This document shows positions 42,373 to 50,685 of a stretch of 56,180 nucleotides of DNA, piece by piece (positions within the stretch are counted from its first letter, which is position 1; each line of letters opens with the position of its first letter). The stretch lies in contig NYUB01000088.1 in the NCBI GenBank assembly GCA_002683785.1, forward strand, positions 5,160 through 61,339, in the 5' to 3' direction. Both the position numbers and the translations under genes were made by a program. The DNA comes from Deltaproteobacteria bacterium (GTDB lineage Bacteria > SAR324 > NAC60-12). The notes beneath the pieces are model-generated. The model saw nothing but the letters and a program-made list of their open reading frames with translations, had not been told where the DNA came from and searched no databases.

Positions 42373-43764
42373 TTAAAGTTGATCCCTAGCGCTGCGGAGG
42401 GCGGTGCGCAGACCTTCTTCGATGACGGGATGGTAGAAGGGCATGGAGAGCATCTGGGGGAGGGTCATTTGTTGCTGATGGGACCAAGCCAACAGGTGGG
42501 CCAGGTGTTCGACACTTGGGCCAACGGCTTCCATGCCGAGCAGGCGTCCACTGCCCCGTTCGGCATAGAGATGAAGGCATCCCCGGTTTTGGAGCATCAC
42601 CCTGCTTCGCCCCTGACCTTCGAAGGACACACGTCCTGTGACAAAATCCCTGTCCTGGAGTTCCCTCCAGCTTTGGCCGACCACTGCTAGTTGTGGGTCG
42701 GTGAAGACGATGGTCATAGGGCTTCTTCGTTGGCCTTCACGGATTTTCGGATAACGTCCCGCATTGTCTCCGGCAAGCTTTCCTTCGTCGGCGGCTTCGT
42801 GCAACACGGTCAGGGTGTTGTTGACGTCTCCTGCTATGAATACTGGAGAATTACCGCACTGCATGGTCAATGGATTGAAAATAGGTATCCCGTGGTGATC
42901 CAGTTCAACAGAGGTTTTTCCCAGTTCGAGTTCTGTGAGATTGGGGGTTCTTCCAGTGGCCGCCAGAATCTGTTCAAACTCTTCTTCCTCTGGAGCTGAA
43001 TTAGCATCTTTCCGAAAACAGACCTTGACTCCGTTTTCGGTTGCTTCGACATTTTCTACCATTACTGGAGCACAAAACGGGAAGTCGGTGGAAAAAACCT
43101 GCTCTGCATTTTGCAGAACCGCAGGATCCGTGATTGGTCCCGTTCTCAAACTGCGTCCAAAAAGACGAACTCGCACTCCGAGCCGATGCAGGGCTTGTCC
43201 GAGTTCCAGAGCGATCACTCCCGCACCAAAGACTGCTACTGACTGGGGCAATGTTTTCCATTCGAAAACATCATCATTGACCACGACACGATCTCTCACT
43301 CCCTTGAGAAAATCGGGAATCAATGGAGAAGTTCCTGAAGCAATCACCACCCGCTGAACGTGAATCTGTGCGCTTTCTATTTCAAGCACAGAATCCTCAA
43401 GGAATCTTGCCTGTCCCGAAACACGGTGTTTAGGGTCGATCTGCTCCACTCCATCGAGGACAAATCCGACAAACCGGTCTCGTTCTCTGCGCACCCGTTC
43501 CATCACGGCTTCCCCATCAATCCTGACCGTTCCTGGATGGACACCAAAGCCGGGAGCTTTTTGCATCCCATGGGCAGCTTCGGCAGCAGCGATCAGCAGC
43601 TTGCTTGGCATGCATCCAACCCGGGCACAGGTGGTGCCGTGGGGACCGCGTTCGATGAGTGCAATGCGGTCGGTATGCTCACGTGCTGCACGGAAGGCGG
43701 GGAGACCCGCAGAACCAGCACCAATGATGGCTACATCGAGTTCAGAAGGAATGGTATTCAGCAT
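42373..43764 (-). CDS. Dihydrolipoamide dehydrogenase-like flavin disulfide oxidoreductase
   Basis: A 463-residue class I pyridine-nucleotide disulfide oxidoreductase. FAD motif VAIIGAGSAGLPAFRAA is at the N-terminus; the redox disulfide lies in GTTCARVGCMPSK (CxxxxC); the NAD motif is VAVFGAGVIALELGQAL; FIAGDVNNTLTVLHEA is the second FAD site; and the active-site His-Glu pair is in MPFYHPVIEEGLR. It could be an Lpd component, a soluble transhydrogenase-like or a metal/thiol reductase. No 2-oxoacid dehydrogenase genes are adjacent. ATG 43764 starts next to the FAD motif; an upstream frame adds 23 residues with no known feature. Confidence 0.8.
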   Translation of the reverse strand: MLNTIPSELDVAIIGAGSAGLPAFRAAREHTDRIALIERGPHGTTCARVGCMPSKLLIAAAEAAHGMQKAPGFGVHPGTVRIDGEAVMERVRRERDRFVGFVLDGVEQIDPKHRVSGQARFLEDSVLEIESAQIHVQRVVIASGTSPLIPDFLKGVRDRVVVNDDVFEWKTLPQSVAVFGAGVIALELGQALHRLGVRVRLFGRSLRTGPITDPAVLQNAEQVFSTDFPFCAPVMVENVEATENGVKVCFRKDANSAPEEEEFEQILAATGRTPNLTELELGKTSVELDHHGIPIFNPLTMQCGNSPVFIAGDVNNTLTVLHEAADEGKLAGDNAGRYPKIREGQRRSPMTIVFTDPQLAVVGQSWRELQDRDFVTGRVSFEGQGRSRVMLQNRGCLHLYAERGSGRLLGMEAVGPSVEHLAHLLAWSHQQQMTLPQMLSMPFYHPVIEEGLRTALRSARDQL

Positions 43765-43872
43765 GAGGGGGCTCTTTCCTAAGTCATTCACGATTCTGGA
43801 GTGAACTGTTTCAGCCACTCCAACGAATGACACCAGCTTAATCAGTGGAAGGCATTCACAACAAGTTATTCT

Positions 43873-45717
43873 TCAGAGGTATCCTGAAGCCTGGAGGCTG
43901 AACAGTTCGGCATATTGACCTCCTTGTTTCAGCAGTTCTTCGTGCGGGCCATCTTCCAGCAAGGTACCTTCATGGAGTACGAGGATGCGGTCCGCCATCC
44001 TTACGGTCGAGAAGCGGTGGGAGATGAGTACCGCGCATTTGCCTTCGGTCAGTTCCACAAAACGGTTGAAGATCTGGTGTTCGGCACGTGCATCCAAAGC
44101 AGCAGTGGGTTCGTCGAGGATCAACAACTCGGCGTCTCGCATGTAGGCCCTTGCCAGTGCGATTTTCTGCCACTCACCTCCAGAAAGGTTGGTGCCTTTA
44201 CGGAACCAGCGTCCGATTCGCTGCTCGTAACCTTCAGGCAGGCGTTCGATAACCCGATCAGCAAGACTGCGTCTTGCAGACTCGGCAATCCGTTCATGGT
44301 CATCCATGGCTTCGATCCGGCCAACGGCAATATTCTCGGACGCAGTCAGATGGTATCGAACGAAATCCTGAAAAATAACTCCCACTGCATGGCGCAATTC
44401 TTTGAGATCATAATCACGAAGATCCCTGCCGTCGAGCAGGATTCGCCCTTTGCTTGGATCATGCAGGCGTGTGAGCAGTTTGACCAGAGTGGTTTTGCCC
44501 GCACCGTTTTCTCCAACCAACGCCAGTTTTTCCTGGGGACCCAACCTGAAGGAAACATTCCTAAGTACTGATTGATCACTGTTTGGATAATGAAAACTGA
44601 CGTTTTCGAAGACAAATCCCTCACGGACAGGTTTTGGAAAGGGAAGTGCTCCAGACTTTGAACGGATATCCGGTTGGAGGCTGAAAAAATCAAAAAGGTC
44701 CCTGAGATGAAGAGCACTTTCAGCTATAGAAGAAAAACGGTTGAGCACACTTTCCATCAGAGTACGCATACGCAGGAAGGAACCCGAGAGGAATGTCAGA
44801 TCGCCCAAACTCAATTGCCCATGTACCGTCTGGAAGATGATGACGGCAAACGCCGTGTAGTATCCGATGCTGCCCAGCAGGGAAAGCCCTCCGCCCCAGG
44901 CGGCCCGCCTTAGGGTAAGGGAGCGATTGGCTGAGTAATAATCCCAGGCCAGTTTGCGGTAACGGTCCTTGAGGAAATCTGCGAGTCCAAAGATCTTCAC
45001 CTCCTTTGCGGTTTCGTCACTGGCTCCGGCATAACGCAGGTAATCCAACTCGCGGCGTTCCTCCGTCCATCCATACATCAGGGAATAGCTCTGTCCGGTG
45101 AAATGCGTCTCTCCCAGAAACGCTGGGATTAACGCCACCGCAAGCAGCATCAGAAGCCATGGATTGAATGCAATCAGTGCCAGAGATAAGGTGACCACCG
45201 TCATCAGATCCTGGATCTGATTTAGGCTTTGAGACATGAGCAAAATACGGTTGGAAGCTTGACGGCGGGCACGTTCCAGCTTGTCGTAGAATTCAGCATC
45301 CTCAAAATGAGCGATGTCCAGCTTGGTTGCATGGTCCATCAGACGTAGAGAGATGTCGTGGGAAACCAAGTCGCCCAGCAGGCTGTCTGCCACGGCGATC
45401 CCGCGCCCGATGAGGTCTGTCGATGCGGCCAGACCCAGCTCGATCAGAACCAGTATTCCGACTCGTTCGAAATCTGGCTCGCTGGCCGAGGTCAGAAAGA
45501 CGACTTCATCGATGATCAGCTTGCCTAGGTAAAGCATGCCCAAGGGAAGTAATGCCCGAAGGCTCCGTAAACCTGCGTTCATGGCACTGAGAACAGGACT
45601 GCATTCCCAGATCAGATGGAAAAAACTAGGCAGATTTCGAAGCGCCTGAAGGCGTTCAGAAAGGCTTAACTGCTGTGGTTCAGAATGGACTCCACCTTGT
45701 TTTTTGCTGACAGCCAC
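43873..45717 (-). CDS. ABC exporter, fused permease-ATPase (MsbA-like half transporter)
   Basis: A 614-residue half-transporter. The first 330 residues form a six-helix exporter domain (LRALLPLGMLYLGKLIIDEV; LMTVVTLSLALIAFNPWLLM and LLAVALIPAF). The ATPase domain has Walker A LVGENGAGKTTLVK (near residue 390), Q-loop VIFQDFVRYH, signature NLSGGEWQKIALAR, Walker B ELLILDEPTAALD and switch His ISHRFS. It would work as a homodimer exporting lipids, drugs or peptides; nothing in context gives the substrate. It lies 108 bp beyond the flavoprotein start. Confidence 0.88.
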   Translation of the reverse strand: MAVSKKQGGVHSEPQQLSLSERLQALRNLPSFFHLIWECSPVLSAMNAGLRSLRALLPLGMLYLGKLIIDEVVFLTSASEPDFERVGILVLIELGLAASTDLIGRGIAVADSLLGDLVSHDISLRLMDHATKLDIAHFEDAEFYDKLERARRQASNRILLMSQSLNQIQDLMTVVTLSLALIAFNPWLLMLLAVALIPAFLGETHFTGQSYSLMYGWTEERRELDYLRYAGASDETAKEVKIFGLADFLKDRYRKLAWDYYSANRSLTLRRAAWGGGLSLLGSIGYYTAFAVIIFQTVHGQLSLGDLTFLSGSFLRMRTLMESVLNRFSSIAESALHLRDLFDFFSLQPDIRSKSGALPFPKPVREGFVFENVSFHYPNSDQSVLRNVSFRLGPQEKLALVGENGAGKTTLVKLLTRLHDPSKGRILLDGRDLRDYDLKELRHAVGVIFQDFVRYHLTASENIAVGRIEAMDDHERIAESARRSLADRVIERLPEGYEQRIGRWFRKGTNLSGGEWQKIALARAYMRDAELLILDEPTAALDARAEHQIFNRFVELTEGKCAVLISHRFSTVRMADRILVLHEGTLLEDGPHEELLKQGGQYAELFSLQASGYL

Positions 45718-45813
45718 GGATAAGAAAATAGAAGGGGTTCTCTTGAAGTGAATCAGTCTTTCACAAGAAAACCAGTCATTATATAAGCGATTAAAACATC
45801 ATATAATCATAGC

Positions 45814-45968
45814 AGAGGATCTTCGTGCTTGCTGAAGAAATGCCCCAGGGTTGACGATACCCTTGACGCAGGAACTGCGAAGTCCTATGATGTTCTTGTG
45901 GTGCCAAACCGACCATGATGTTGAAAAAAGGCTGTTCTGAGTGATGCTTCAGGACAGCCTTTTTTTTT
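45814..45968 (+). ncRNA. Candidate small structured RNA or leader upstream of the EamA gene
   Basis: Between the divergent ABC exporter and EamA genes (309-bp gap) there is no ORF, yet a complete transcription unit is visible: TATAAT at 45802-45807 with a weak -35 (TTATAT, 17-nt spacing), then about 155 nt ending in a strong intrinsic terminator. Internal hairpins include AGGGT/ACCCT (around 45848-45862) and a stem with a GCGA tetraloop (around 45871-45885). It could be a free small RNA or a terminator-controlled leader (riboswitch-like) for the EamA transporter, which starts about 60 bp after the T-run. No known riboswitch consensus was recognised. Confidence 0.4.
45927..45968 (+). terminator. 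Strong intrinsic terminator
   Basis: A 14-bp stem (45927-45940 with 45949-45962, one G-T pair) with an 8-nt loop is followed by a run of T to 45968. It lies on the + strand where no protein gene ends, so it must serve an RNA or attenuate transcription into the downstream transporter gene. Confidence 0.85.
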
Positions 45969-46026
45969 AGGTTTTTTCATCAGGTATTTCGGTCCTCCGG
46001 ATTATTTACTGAATCACACATTTCCT

Positions 46027-46938
46027 TTGCACTTTCCCCCTTACCTCCTGGTTCCTCTGTTCATCATCGGGGGAGGATTGTATGCCATTCCATACCAGAT
46101 CAGTCTTAAGACGATGGATCTGATGAGTGCTGTCTGTGGCGTCTTTCTTTTTGCACTCATTTTTTCAGTTCCCGGAGCCTGGATTCATCGTGCAAACATA
46201 GTCTTGGGCAAAAAAACCCTACTAGGTATTGTTGCGGTGGCCCTGTTTGGAATTGCAGGAAACTATGCCCTATGCCGTGCGCTGGAAGAAAGCTCGGCTA
46301 CCCTTTTTATGGTGATTGCCCGTACTGAAATCGTGATGGCCATGATCCTTGGGTGGTTGTTTTTACACGAAAGGGTATCCCTTCGTTTATGGATCGGAGT
46401 GATGCTGGTGATGGTTGGGGTGACGGTAATGAAATCGGAAGGGTTGAGCATTCCCACCGATAGCTTGTTTCCAGTCCTCTGGGCTTTTGGATGTGCACTA
46501 GCCTTTGCCCTGATCCAGGTGATTTCCAAGGCCATCATCCATTTGGTGGATCCCCAGGTACTCAATGTGAGTCGACTGGTTATTGCGACTTTCCTCCTTT
46601 TGCTTTCAACGGAGATTCGGAATGACCTCGAAGGGCTTACATTTTCAGAATGGAGCATGCTTGGGATGGCGGCTTTTTTTGGCCCTTTCATGGGCCGTGT
46701 TGCCTACACCTATGCGCTGAAACACATAACCATCGCCAAAGCCATGCTGCTCGGAATGTTTTCCCCATTGCTGACCCTGATGCTCGAATACCTGATATAC
46801 GGAACAATGATCAGTCCATCAGAAATGGGAGGATCGGCAATAATCATCCTTGGCATTCTTTGGTCTTTCCTGCCTTCACTGGTGAATAATTCCTACAGAT
46901 CGGTACCCCCCACTCCTGAAGATAGAAGGCCCGATTGA
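46027..46938 (+). CDS. EamA/DMT-family transporter
   Basis: A 303-residue protein with ten predicted hydrophobic segments arranged as two EamA repeats. The first repeat has FGIAGNYALCRALEESSATL followed by FMVIARTEIVMAMILGWLFL and HERVSLRLWIGVMLVMVGV; the second has GRVAYTYALKHITIAKAMLL and PLLTLMLEYLIYG. These drug/metabolite-transporter proteins export metabolites such as amino acids. TTG 46027 is used because the first membrane helix begins there; no ATG lies before it. A terminator-bearing leader precedes it. Substrate unknown; amino-acid efflux would fit the neighbourhood. Confidence 0.8.
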   Translation: MHFPPYLLVPLFIIGGGLYAIPYQISLKTMDLMSAVCGVFLFALIFSVPGAWIHRANIVLGKKTLLGIVAVALFGIAGNYALCRALEESSATLFMVIARTEIVMAMILGWLFLHERVSLRLWIGVMLVMVGVTVMKSEGLSIPTDSLFPVLWAFGCALAFALIQVISKAIIHLVDPQVLNVSRLVIATFLLLLSTEIRNDLEGLTFSEWSMLGMAAFFGPFMGRVAYTYALKHITIAKAMLLGMFSPLLTLMLEYLIYGTMISPSEMGGSAIIILGILWSFLPSLVNNSYRSVPPTPEDRRPD

Positions 46939-47082
46939 ACCTTATAAATAATGGAGGTTTTATCCAGGGTCCTTTCGGGCTAGGCTTTGGGCATGTTCTC
47001 AGAAAAATTGAACGATGATAGAGAAGTCAGTCCGTCAGCGCTGTTTTTCGATTTCGTGTTCAAGCAGATGACCCGGCAGTTT

Positions 47083-48936
47083 TCAATTCTCAGCATCTAC
47101 GACGATGACTCCGGGAGGGATTGAGAAAGCATAAAGGCTTTCGACGATCCCTGCCCTGTGGTTGAGAACCGCCAGTTGGTTAATGTACCCCTTGTCCGTT
47201 GTTTCGTTACGGTCAATGCGTGGTGGCTCCTGCAGCAGAGAAAAACGTTCGAAGCGTGCGCTGCTTCCCTGGTGCTTGGAATTGTGTTTCTGAAAAACTT
47301 TGTGAAAAAAACCGACGACTTCAGGACATTGCAAAAAATCTGGATCATTCGGGTGTGCTTCCGAAACCTGAGGGAATTCCCCTCGTAGCCCAGGCAGGTT
47401 GGGAAAGACCATGGCCGTCAGGTAGTCGCGGTCCGGAGCGGCTACGACCACTTCCAGCAGGTAAGGCTGGCCGAGAGCGTTGATGCTGGACCGCAGACCG
47501 CTGTTATGAACCCAGGTCCCGCTGGCAAGTTTGAAATTCTCTGAAGTACGCCCGTCGAAAACAAGCCCGGCTTCAGGCTGATCCGGGTCCAAAAACCTAC
47601 CTCCGTCCTGGGTGAGGTAAAATCCCTCTTCGTCAAATGCCGCTGCGGTTGCCTCGGGCTGGTTGAAATAACCCGGTGTGATATTGGGGCCCTTCACCCG
47701 CAGTTCCGTCTTGCCTGAAGGATCTGGGGTCAGTTTAACTTCTACCCCTGGTATCGGCAATCCAATGACCCGGGCTTCATCGACCTTCCAATAAACCAAG
47801 GTTGCATCCGGCGATGTTTCCGTCGTTCCCCAACCGCTGAAAAAAGGTAATGGGTTTCCCAGAACTTCCTTACTCATTTGCTGCATGCCCTTGTAGGTTG
47901 ACTGGTCCAGTGCCGCTGCTGCGGTAAAAATAAATTTCAAGTTTTTGAAAAAAGCTTTTTTCAGCTGCTCATCGACTTTCATCTTCGCGTAAAGTGCTGT
48001 GTAGCTTCGGGGGACCCCAAAATAAATGGATGGAGAAATATCCCTGATATTTTCAATGGTTTTGTTCAAGCCGATTGGTGTCGGATTACCGTGGTCAATG
48101 TAAAAAGTTCCACCATGCTTGAGCATCATGTTGAAGACAAAATTTCCGCCAAAGGTGTGGTTCCAGGGGAGCCAGTCAATGATCACCTCGTTACGGTCCA
48201 TAAAGGGCCACATCTGGTGAATGCCTACCTGGTTTGTAACCATCATCCCATGGGTCACAATGACCCCCTTGGGGAGGTTGGTGGATCCTGAGGTGAACTG
48301 AATTTTTGCTACCGTATCCGGGGTGACTGCGTCAAATTGGGTCTGAGCCTCCATCGTGAGTTCGGTATCGTCCTCCAGCAGGGATTCGAAATCCATTACA
48401 TTTGAATGCTGTTCACTGTTGGAAAAAGCAAACATTTGCAGCTTGCCCAGTTCCCACTGGTTGAGTTTGTTCATGTGCAGGTCTGCATCGGACATGATCA
48501 ACAGGGGCGAGCCGGTTACATCCAGTATGTGCTTGATGTGTGAACCGGTTTTTGAAATAGCGGAATAGGCATAGCTAATCGGTGTCACTGAAAAACCCAC
48601 CTGCATACAAGCCAGCTTAAACAAAGCCATGTTGATGCAGTTTTCTGAAAGTAGGGCCAAAGGGCGTTCCGGGTCCAGTGCCCGTGCAACTAAGCCGTTG
48701 CTGAGACGGTTCACCTGGTGCCTGGCCTCCCCATAGCTCAATCCCTGCCATTCCCCATCCGGGTTTCTTTGCATCAGGAAAGGCTTCTGTGGAAATTCTT
48801 CTGCATTCCGATGCAGCCACGAGCAGAGGTTATCCGGGCAGGGTGCCAAGGGGACTTTGTTGCGGATGATCCTGCTTCCATCTTCCCGTTTTTCCAGTTC
48901 TACTTCCACGCTGCTCAACTTCATCGTCCCTGTCAT
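47083..48936 (-). CDS. AMP-forming acyl-CoA ligase, feruloyl-CoA synthase type
   Basis: A 617-residue ANL-superfamily ligase. The ATP loop is FTSGSTNLPKGVIVTH (near residue 215), the A5-like motif SGWGTTETSPD, and the late DGRTSENFKLASGTWV is characteristic of feruloyl-CoA synthase-type enzymes, as is IDWLPWNHTFGGNFVFNMML. Such enzymes make CoA thioesters of hydroxycinnamates through an acyl-adenylate. In this locus it could activate cinnamate or a 3-aryl-3-oxopropanoate from the MIO/aminotransferase genes. ATG 48936 has an AGAGGAAA site. The C-terminal end (NRNETTDKGYINQLAVLNHR) matches the longer feruloyl subgroup. Substrate is inferred. Confidence 0.85.
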   Translation of the reverse strand: MTGTMKLSSVEVELEKREDGSRIIRNKVPLAPCPDNLCSWLHRNAEEFPQKPFLMQRNPDGEWQGLSYGEARHQVNRLSNGLVARALDPERPLALLSENCINMALFKLACMQVGFSVTPISYAYSAISKTGSHIKHILDVTGSPLLIMSDADLHMNKLNQWELGKLQMFAFSNSEQHSNVMDFESLLEDDTELTMEAQTQFDAVTPDTVAKIQFTSGSTNLPKGVIVTHGMMVTNQVGIHQMWPFMDRNEVIIDWLPWNHTFGGNFVFNMMLKHGGTFYIDHGNPTPIGLNKTIENIRDISPSIYFGVPRSYTALYAKMKVDEQLKKAFFKNLKFIFTAAAALDQSTYKGMQQMSKEVLGNPLPFFSGWGTTETSPDATLVYWKVDEARVIGLPIPGVEVKLTPDPSGKTELRVKGPNITPGYFNQPEATAAAFDEEGFYLTQDGGRFLDPDQPEAGLVFDGRTSENFKLASGTWVHNSGLRSSINALGQPYLLEVVVAAPDRDYLTAMVFPNLPGLRGEFPQVSEAHPNDPDFLQCPEVVGFFHKVFQKHNSKHQGSSARFERFSLLQEPPRIDRNETTDKGYINQLAVLNHRAGIVESLYAFSIPPGVIVVDAEN

Positions 48937-49360
48937 GGTTTTCCTCTTTAATTACATATGGTTGAACCGTTAAGTCTGATATCTAACGTCCTTTAGGATC
49001 GTTGGATGATGAATCCAGATCCATGTTTTGTATTCAGACCTTTGTTCGATCCAAAATACGTTTTCATGTTGGGGAACTCAATCCTTTGGTTTTAAAAAGT
49101 CTAAACCTTCCATTTCCATGAAAGGCAAATTTGAGAATAATGCAACCAGCTTTGGGCTTCAGGAGAGGATACCCAAGGGAGAAAAAAGGATATGCTTCTG
49201 AATGGATCAGCAGGTTCTTGCCCATCAATGTCCACGCGATAACAGGCTTGATTCAAAAACCTTTTCATGTTTGAGTGGCATCATTTATTTGAAAACTATG
49301 TCAAACAGATCAGGACATTGCTGATTTGAGTTTTCACTTCAAGGAAGGAGGACGAGGAAA
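48937..49360. other. Intergenic region between ligase and MaoC genes, no gene seen
   Basis: A 424-bp divergent spacer. No convincing ORF, tRNA or terminator was found. It must hold the promoters of the ligase (leftward) and MaoC (rightward) genes, but no hexamer pair with good spacing stands out. The only clear signal is the strong ribosome site AAGGAAGGAGG at its right end. Confidence 0.6.
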
Positions 49361-49819
49361 ATGCCGATTCTTTATGCTGAAGATTACAAGGCTGGTGATG
49401 TGTTCGAACTTGGGACCTATGAATTGAAGCAAGAGGAAATCATCGAATTTTCACGAAAGTATGATCCTTTTCCGTTTCATGTTGATGAACAGGCAGCACA
49501 AGAAACGGTGTTTGGAGGCATCATATCGAGTGGATGGTTGACCGCCCTGGTTTGGCTGCGCATGATGCACGAATCATTTCTTTGCCATGAAACCACCATG
49601 GGTTCACCGGGTCATGAAGAAATGCTCTGGCCGAAACCGGTGCGACCTGGAGATCGTCTGAGTGGACAGGTGGAAATCAAGGAAAGTCGGGTGTCGGTCA
49701 GTAAACCCGATTTAGGTTTTGTCCGCTACACCAGCACATTGAAGAACCAAAACGGAGAGGACGTTTTCATCACGACCAGTACAATGATCGTGAAACCCCG
49801 TCCTGCAAAGAACGAATAA
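49361..49819 (+). CDS. MaoC-like (R)-specific enoyl-CoA hydratase/dehydratase
   Basis: A 152-residue hot-dog-fold protein. The hydratase motif is visible: SRKYDPFPFHVDEQAAQETV and FGGIISSGWLT, with Asp and His in the D-x-x-P-x-H arrangement near residues 35-40. Family members hydrate trans-2-enoyl-CoAs. Next to a feruloyl-CoA-synthase-type ligase it may hydrate an aryl-acrylyl-CoA such as cinnamoyl-CoA, giving the 3-hydroxy compound needed for a beta-oxidation route to benzoyl-CoA. That is inference; other MaoC-like proteins act on short acyl-CoAs. It is followed by a structured inverted repeat. Confidence 0.82.
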   Translation: MPILYAEDYKAGDVFELGTYELKQEEIIEFSRKYDPFPFHVDEQAAQETVFGGIISSGWLTALVWLRMMHESFLCHETTMGSPGHEEMLWPKPVRPGDRLSGQVEIKESRVSVSKPDLGFVRYTSTLKNQNGEDVFITTSTMIVKPRPAKNE

Positions 49820-49882
49820 AGCATTCCAATCTTTAGAGGGGTGCCTCTGCCCACACAACCCTTAAAGTTGTCATGGAATGCT
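49820..49882 (+). other. Three-way-junction-like RNA fold after the MaoC gene
   Basis: An outer 9-bp stem, AGCATTCCA (49820-49828) with TGGAATGCT (49874-49882), encloses two small hairpins: AGAGG/CCTCT (49835-49839, 49844-49848) and ACAAC/GTTGT (49855-49859, 49867-49871). It has no T-run, so it is not a plain terminator. It lies in the 3' region of maoC between convergent genes. It may be a 3' stabiliser or a small RNA fold. Confidence 0.45.
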
Positions 49883-49934
49883 AGAGTACCCGCCATGACT
49901 CGAACTCAGAACTGATACATTAGAGCTTTATTTT

Positions 49935-50228
49935 TTAAGCTCCTTCTATAACAAACAGAAAACGGTCCGCGCCTCCATCGAGTTTTTTCAGGGCTGCTTG
50001 ATAATCCTCACTATGGTAGGCTTTCTGAGCTGCCTCAACGTTTTCAAATTCTAATATAACCGCTCTTTCAGGTGGAATTCCTTCGATTCTGGTAATATTT
50101 GCGCCTCTTGCTAATACTTTCTTTCCACCGTTAGCCATCATTGCTGGGAGAGCATCTGCACCATAATTTTGCATTTTTTCTGGGTCAATAATTTTATTGT
50201 AAACCGCAACGAGATAAGCGTTTGCCAT
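49935..50228 (-). CDS. DUF1330-family protein
   Basis: A 97-residue ferredoxin-like-fold protein. It starts ANAYLVAVYNKIIDPEKMQN and has ALPAMMANGGKKVLARGANI, then PPERAVILEFENVEAAQKAY and HSEDYQAALKKL, the typical DUF1330 (dimeric alpha/beta barrel) pattern. Function in the family is unknown; some members bind small aromatics or act in stress responses. The ATG at 50228 has a run of AGGGGAAC before it. A second, frameshifted DUF1330 gene lies at 53.1-53.4 kb. Confidence 0.88.
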   Translation of the reverse strand: MANAYLVAVYNKIIDPEKMQNYGADALPAMMANGGKKVLARGANITRIEGIPPERAVILEFENVEAAQKAYHSEDYQAALKKLDGGADRFLFVIEGA

Positions 50229-50685
50229 AATGTGTTCCCCTTTTTTGTTTTGAAAAAAAGTTATTATAGATTTTGATGCCTATTCCTCCCAAGGCAAAAA
50301 TCTTCAGCCTTTTGTTTGGCAGGGAACCTTCGGAAAGCAACGTCATAGCCTACATGTTTCCCCATCACTTCCCGCATCCCAGGTGCAGTAAAGGGCGATA
50401 AGCCCCCTGAATGAGTTTCGACTTGGAAATCCCTCCATTTCGGTCTGACTTATGCATCTCAGAACATGAACCGTCCGTGGGTGAACGATAAGTTCTCTGA
50501 TACGCAAAAAATGACCAATCGAGAAGAACATTATCTGCTTGCGGGCGGTGCACCTCTTTAGGACCACCTATCCATGACACCCCCCGTGTCGATTTGAAAG
50601 AATCTGTGGGATCATCTTTCAGAATGTACCCGATTCTGAAGACTCCGATCAGAACTTTATCAAAAAAAGTAAAAAGCTTGAGCAT
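50229..50685. other. 457-bp region between DUF1330 and methyltransferase genes, no recognised gene
   Basis: A minus-strand frame of 106 codons runs through 50365-50685, starting at an ATG adjacent to the methyltransferase stop, but its product (TRGVSWIGGPKEVHRPQA and following) shows no family features and has an erratic composition. The region could be a decayed gene, or the frame could be chance. No repeat ends or transposase motifs were seen. I do not assign a function. Confidence 0.4.
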
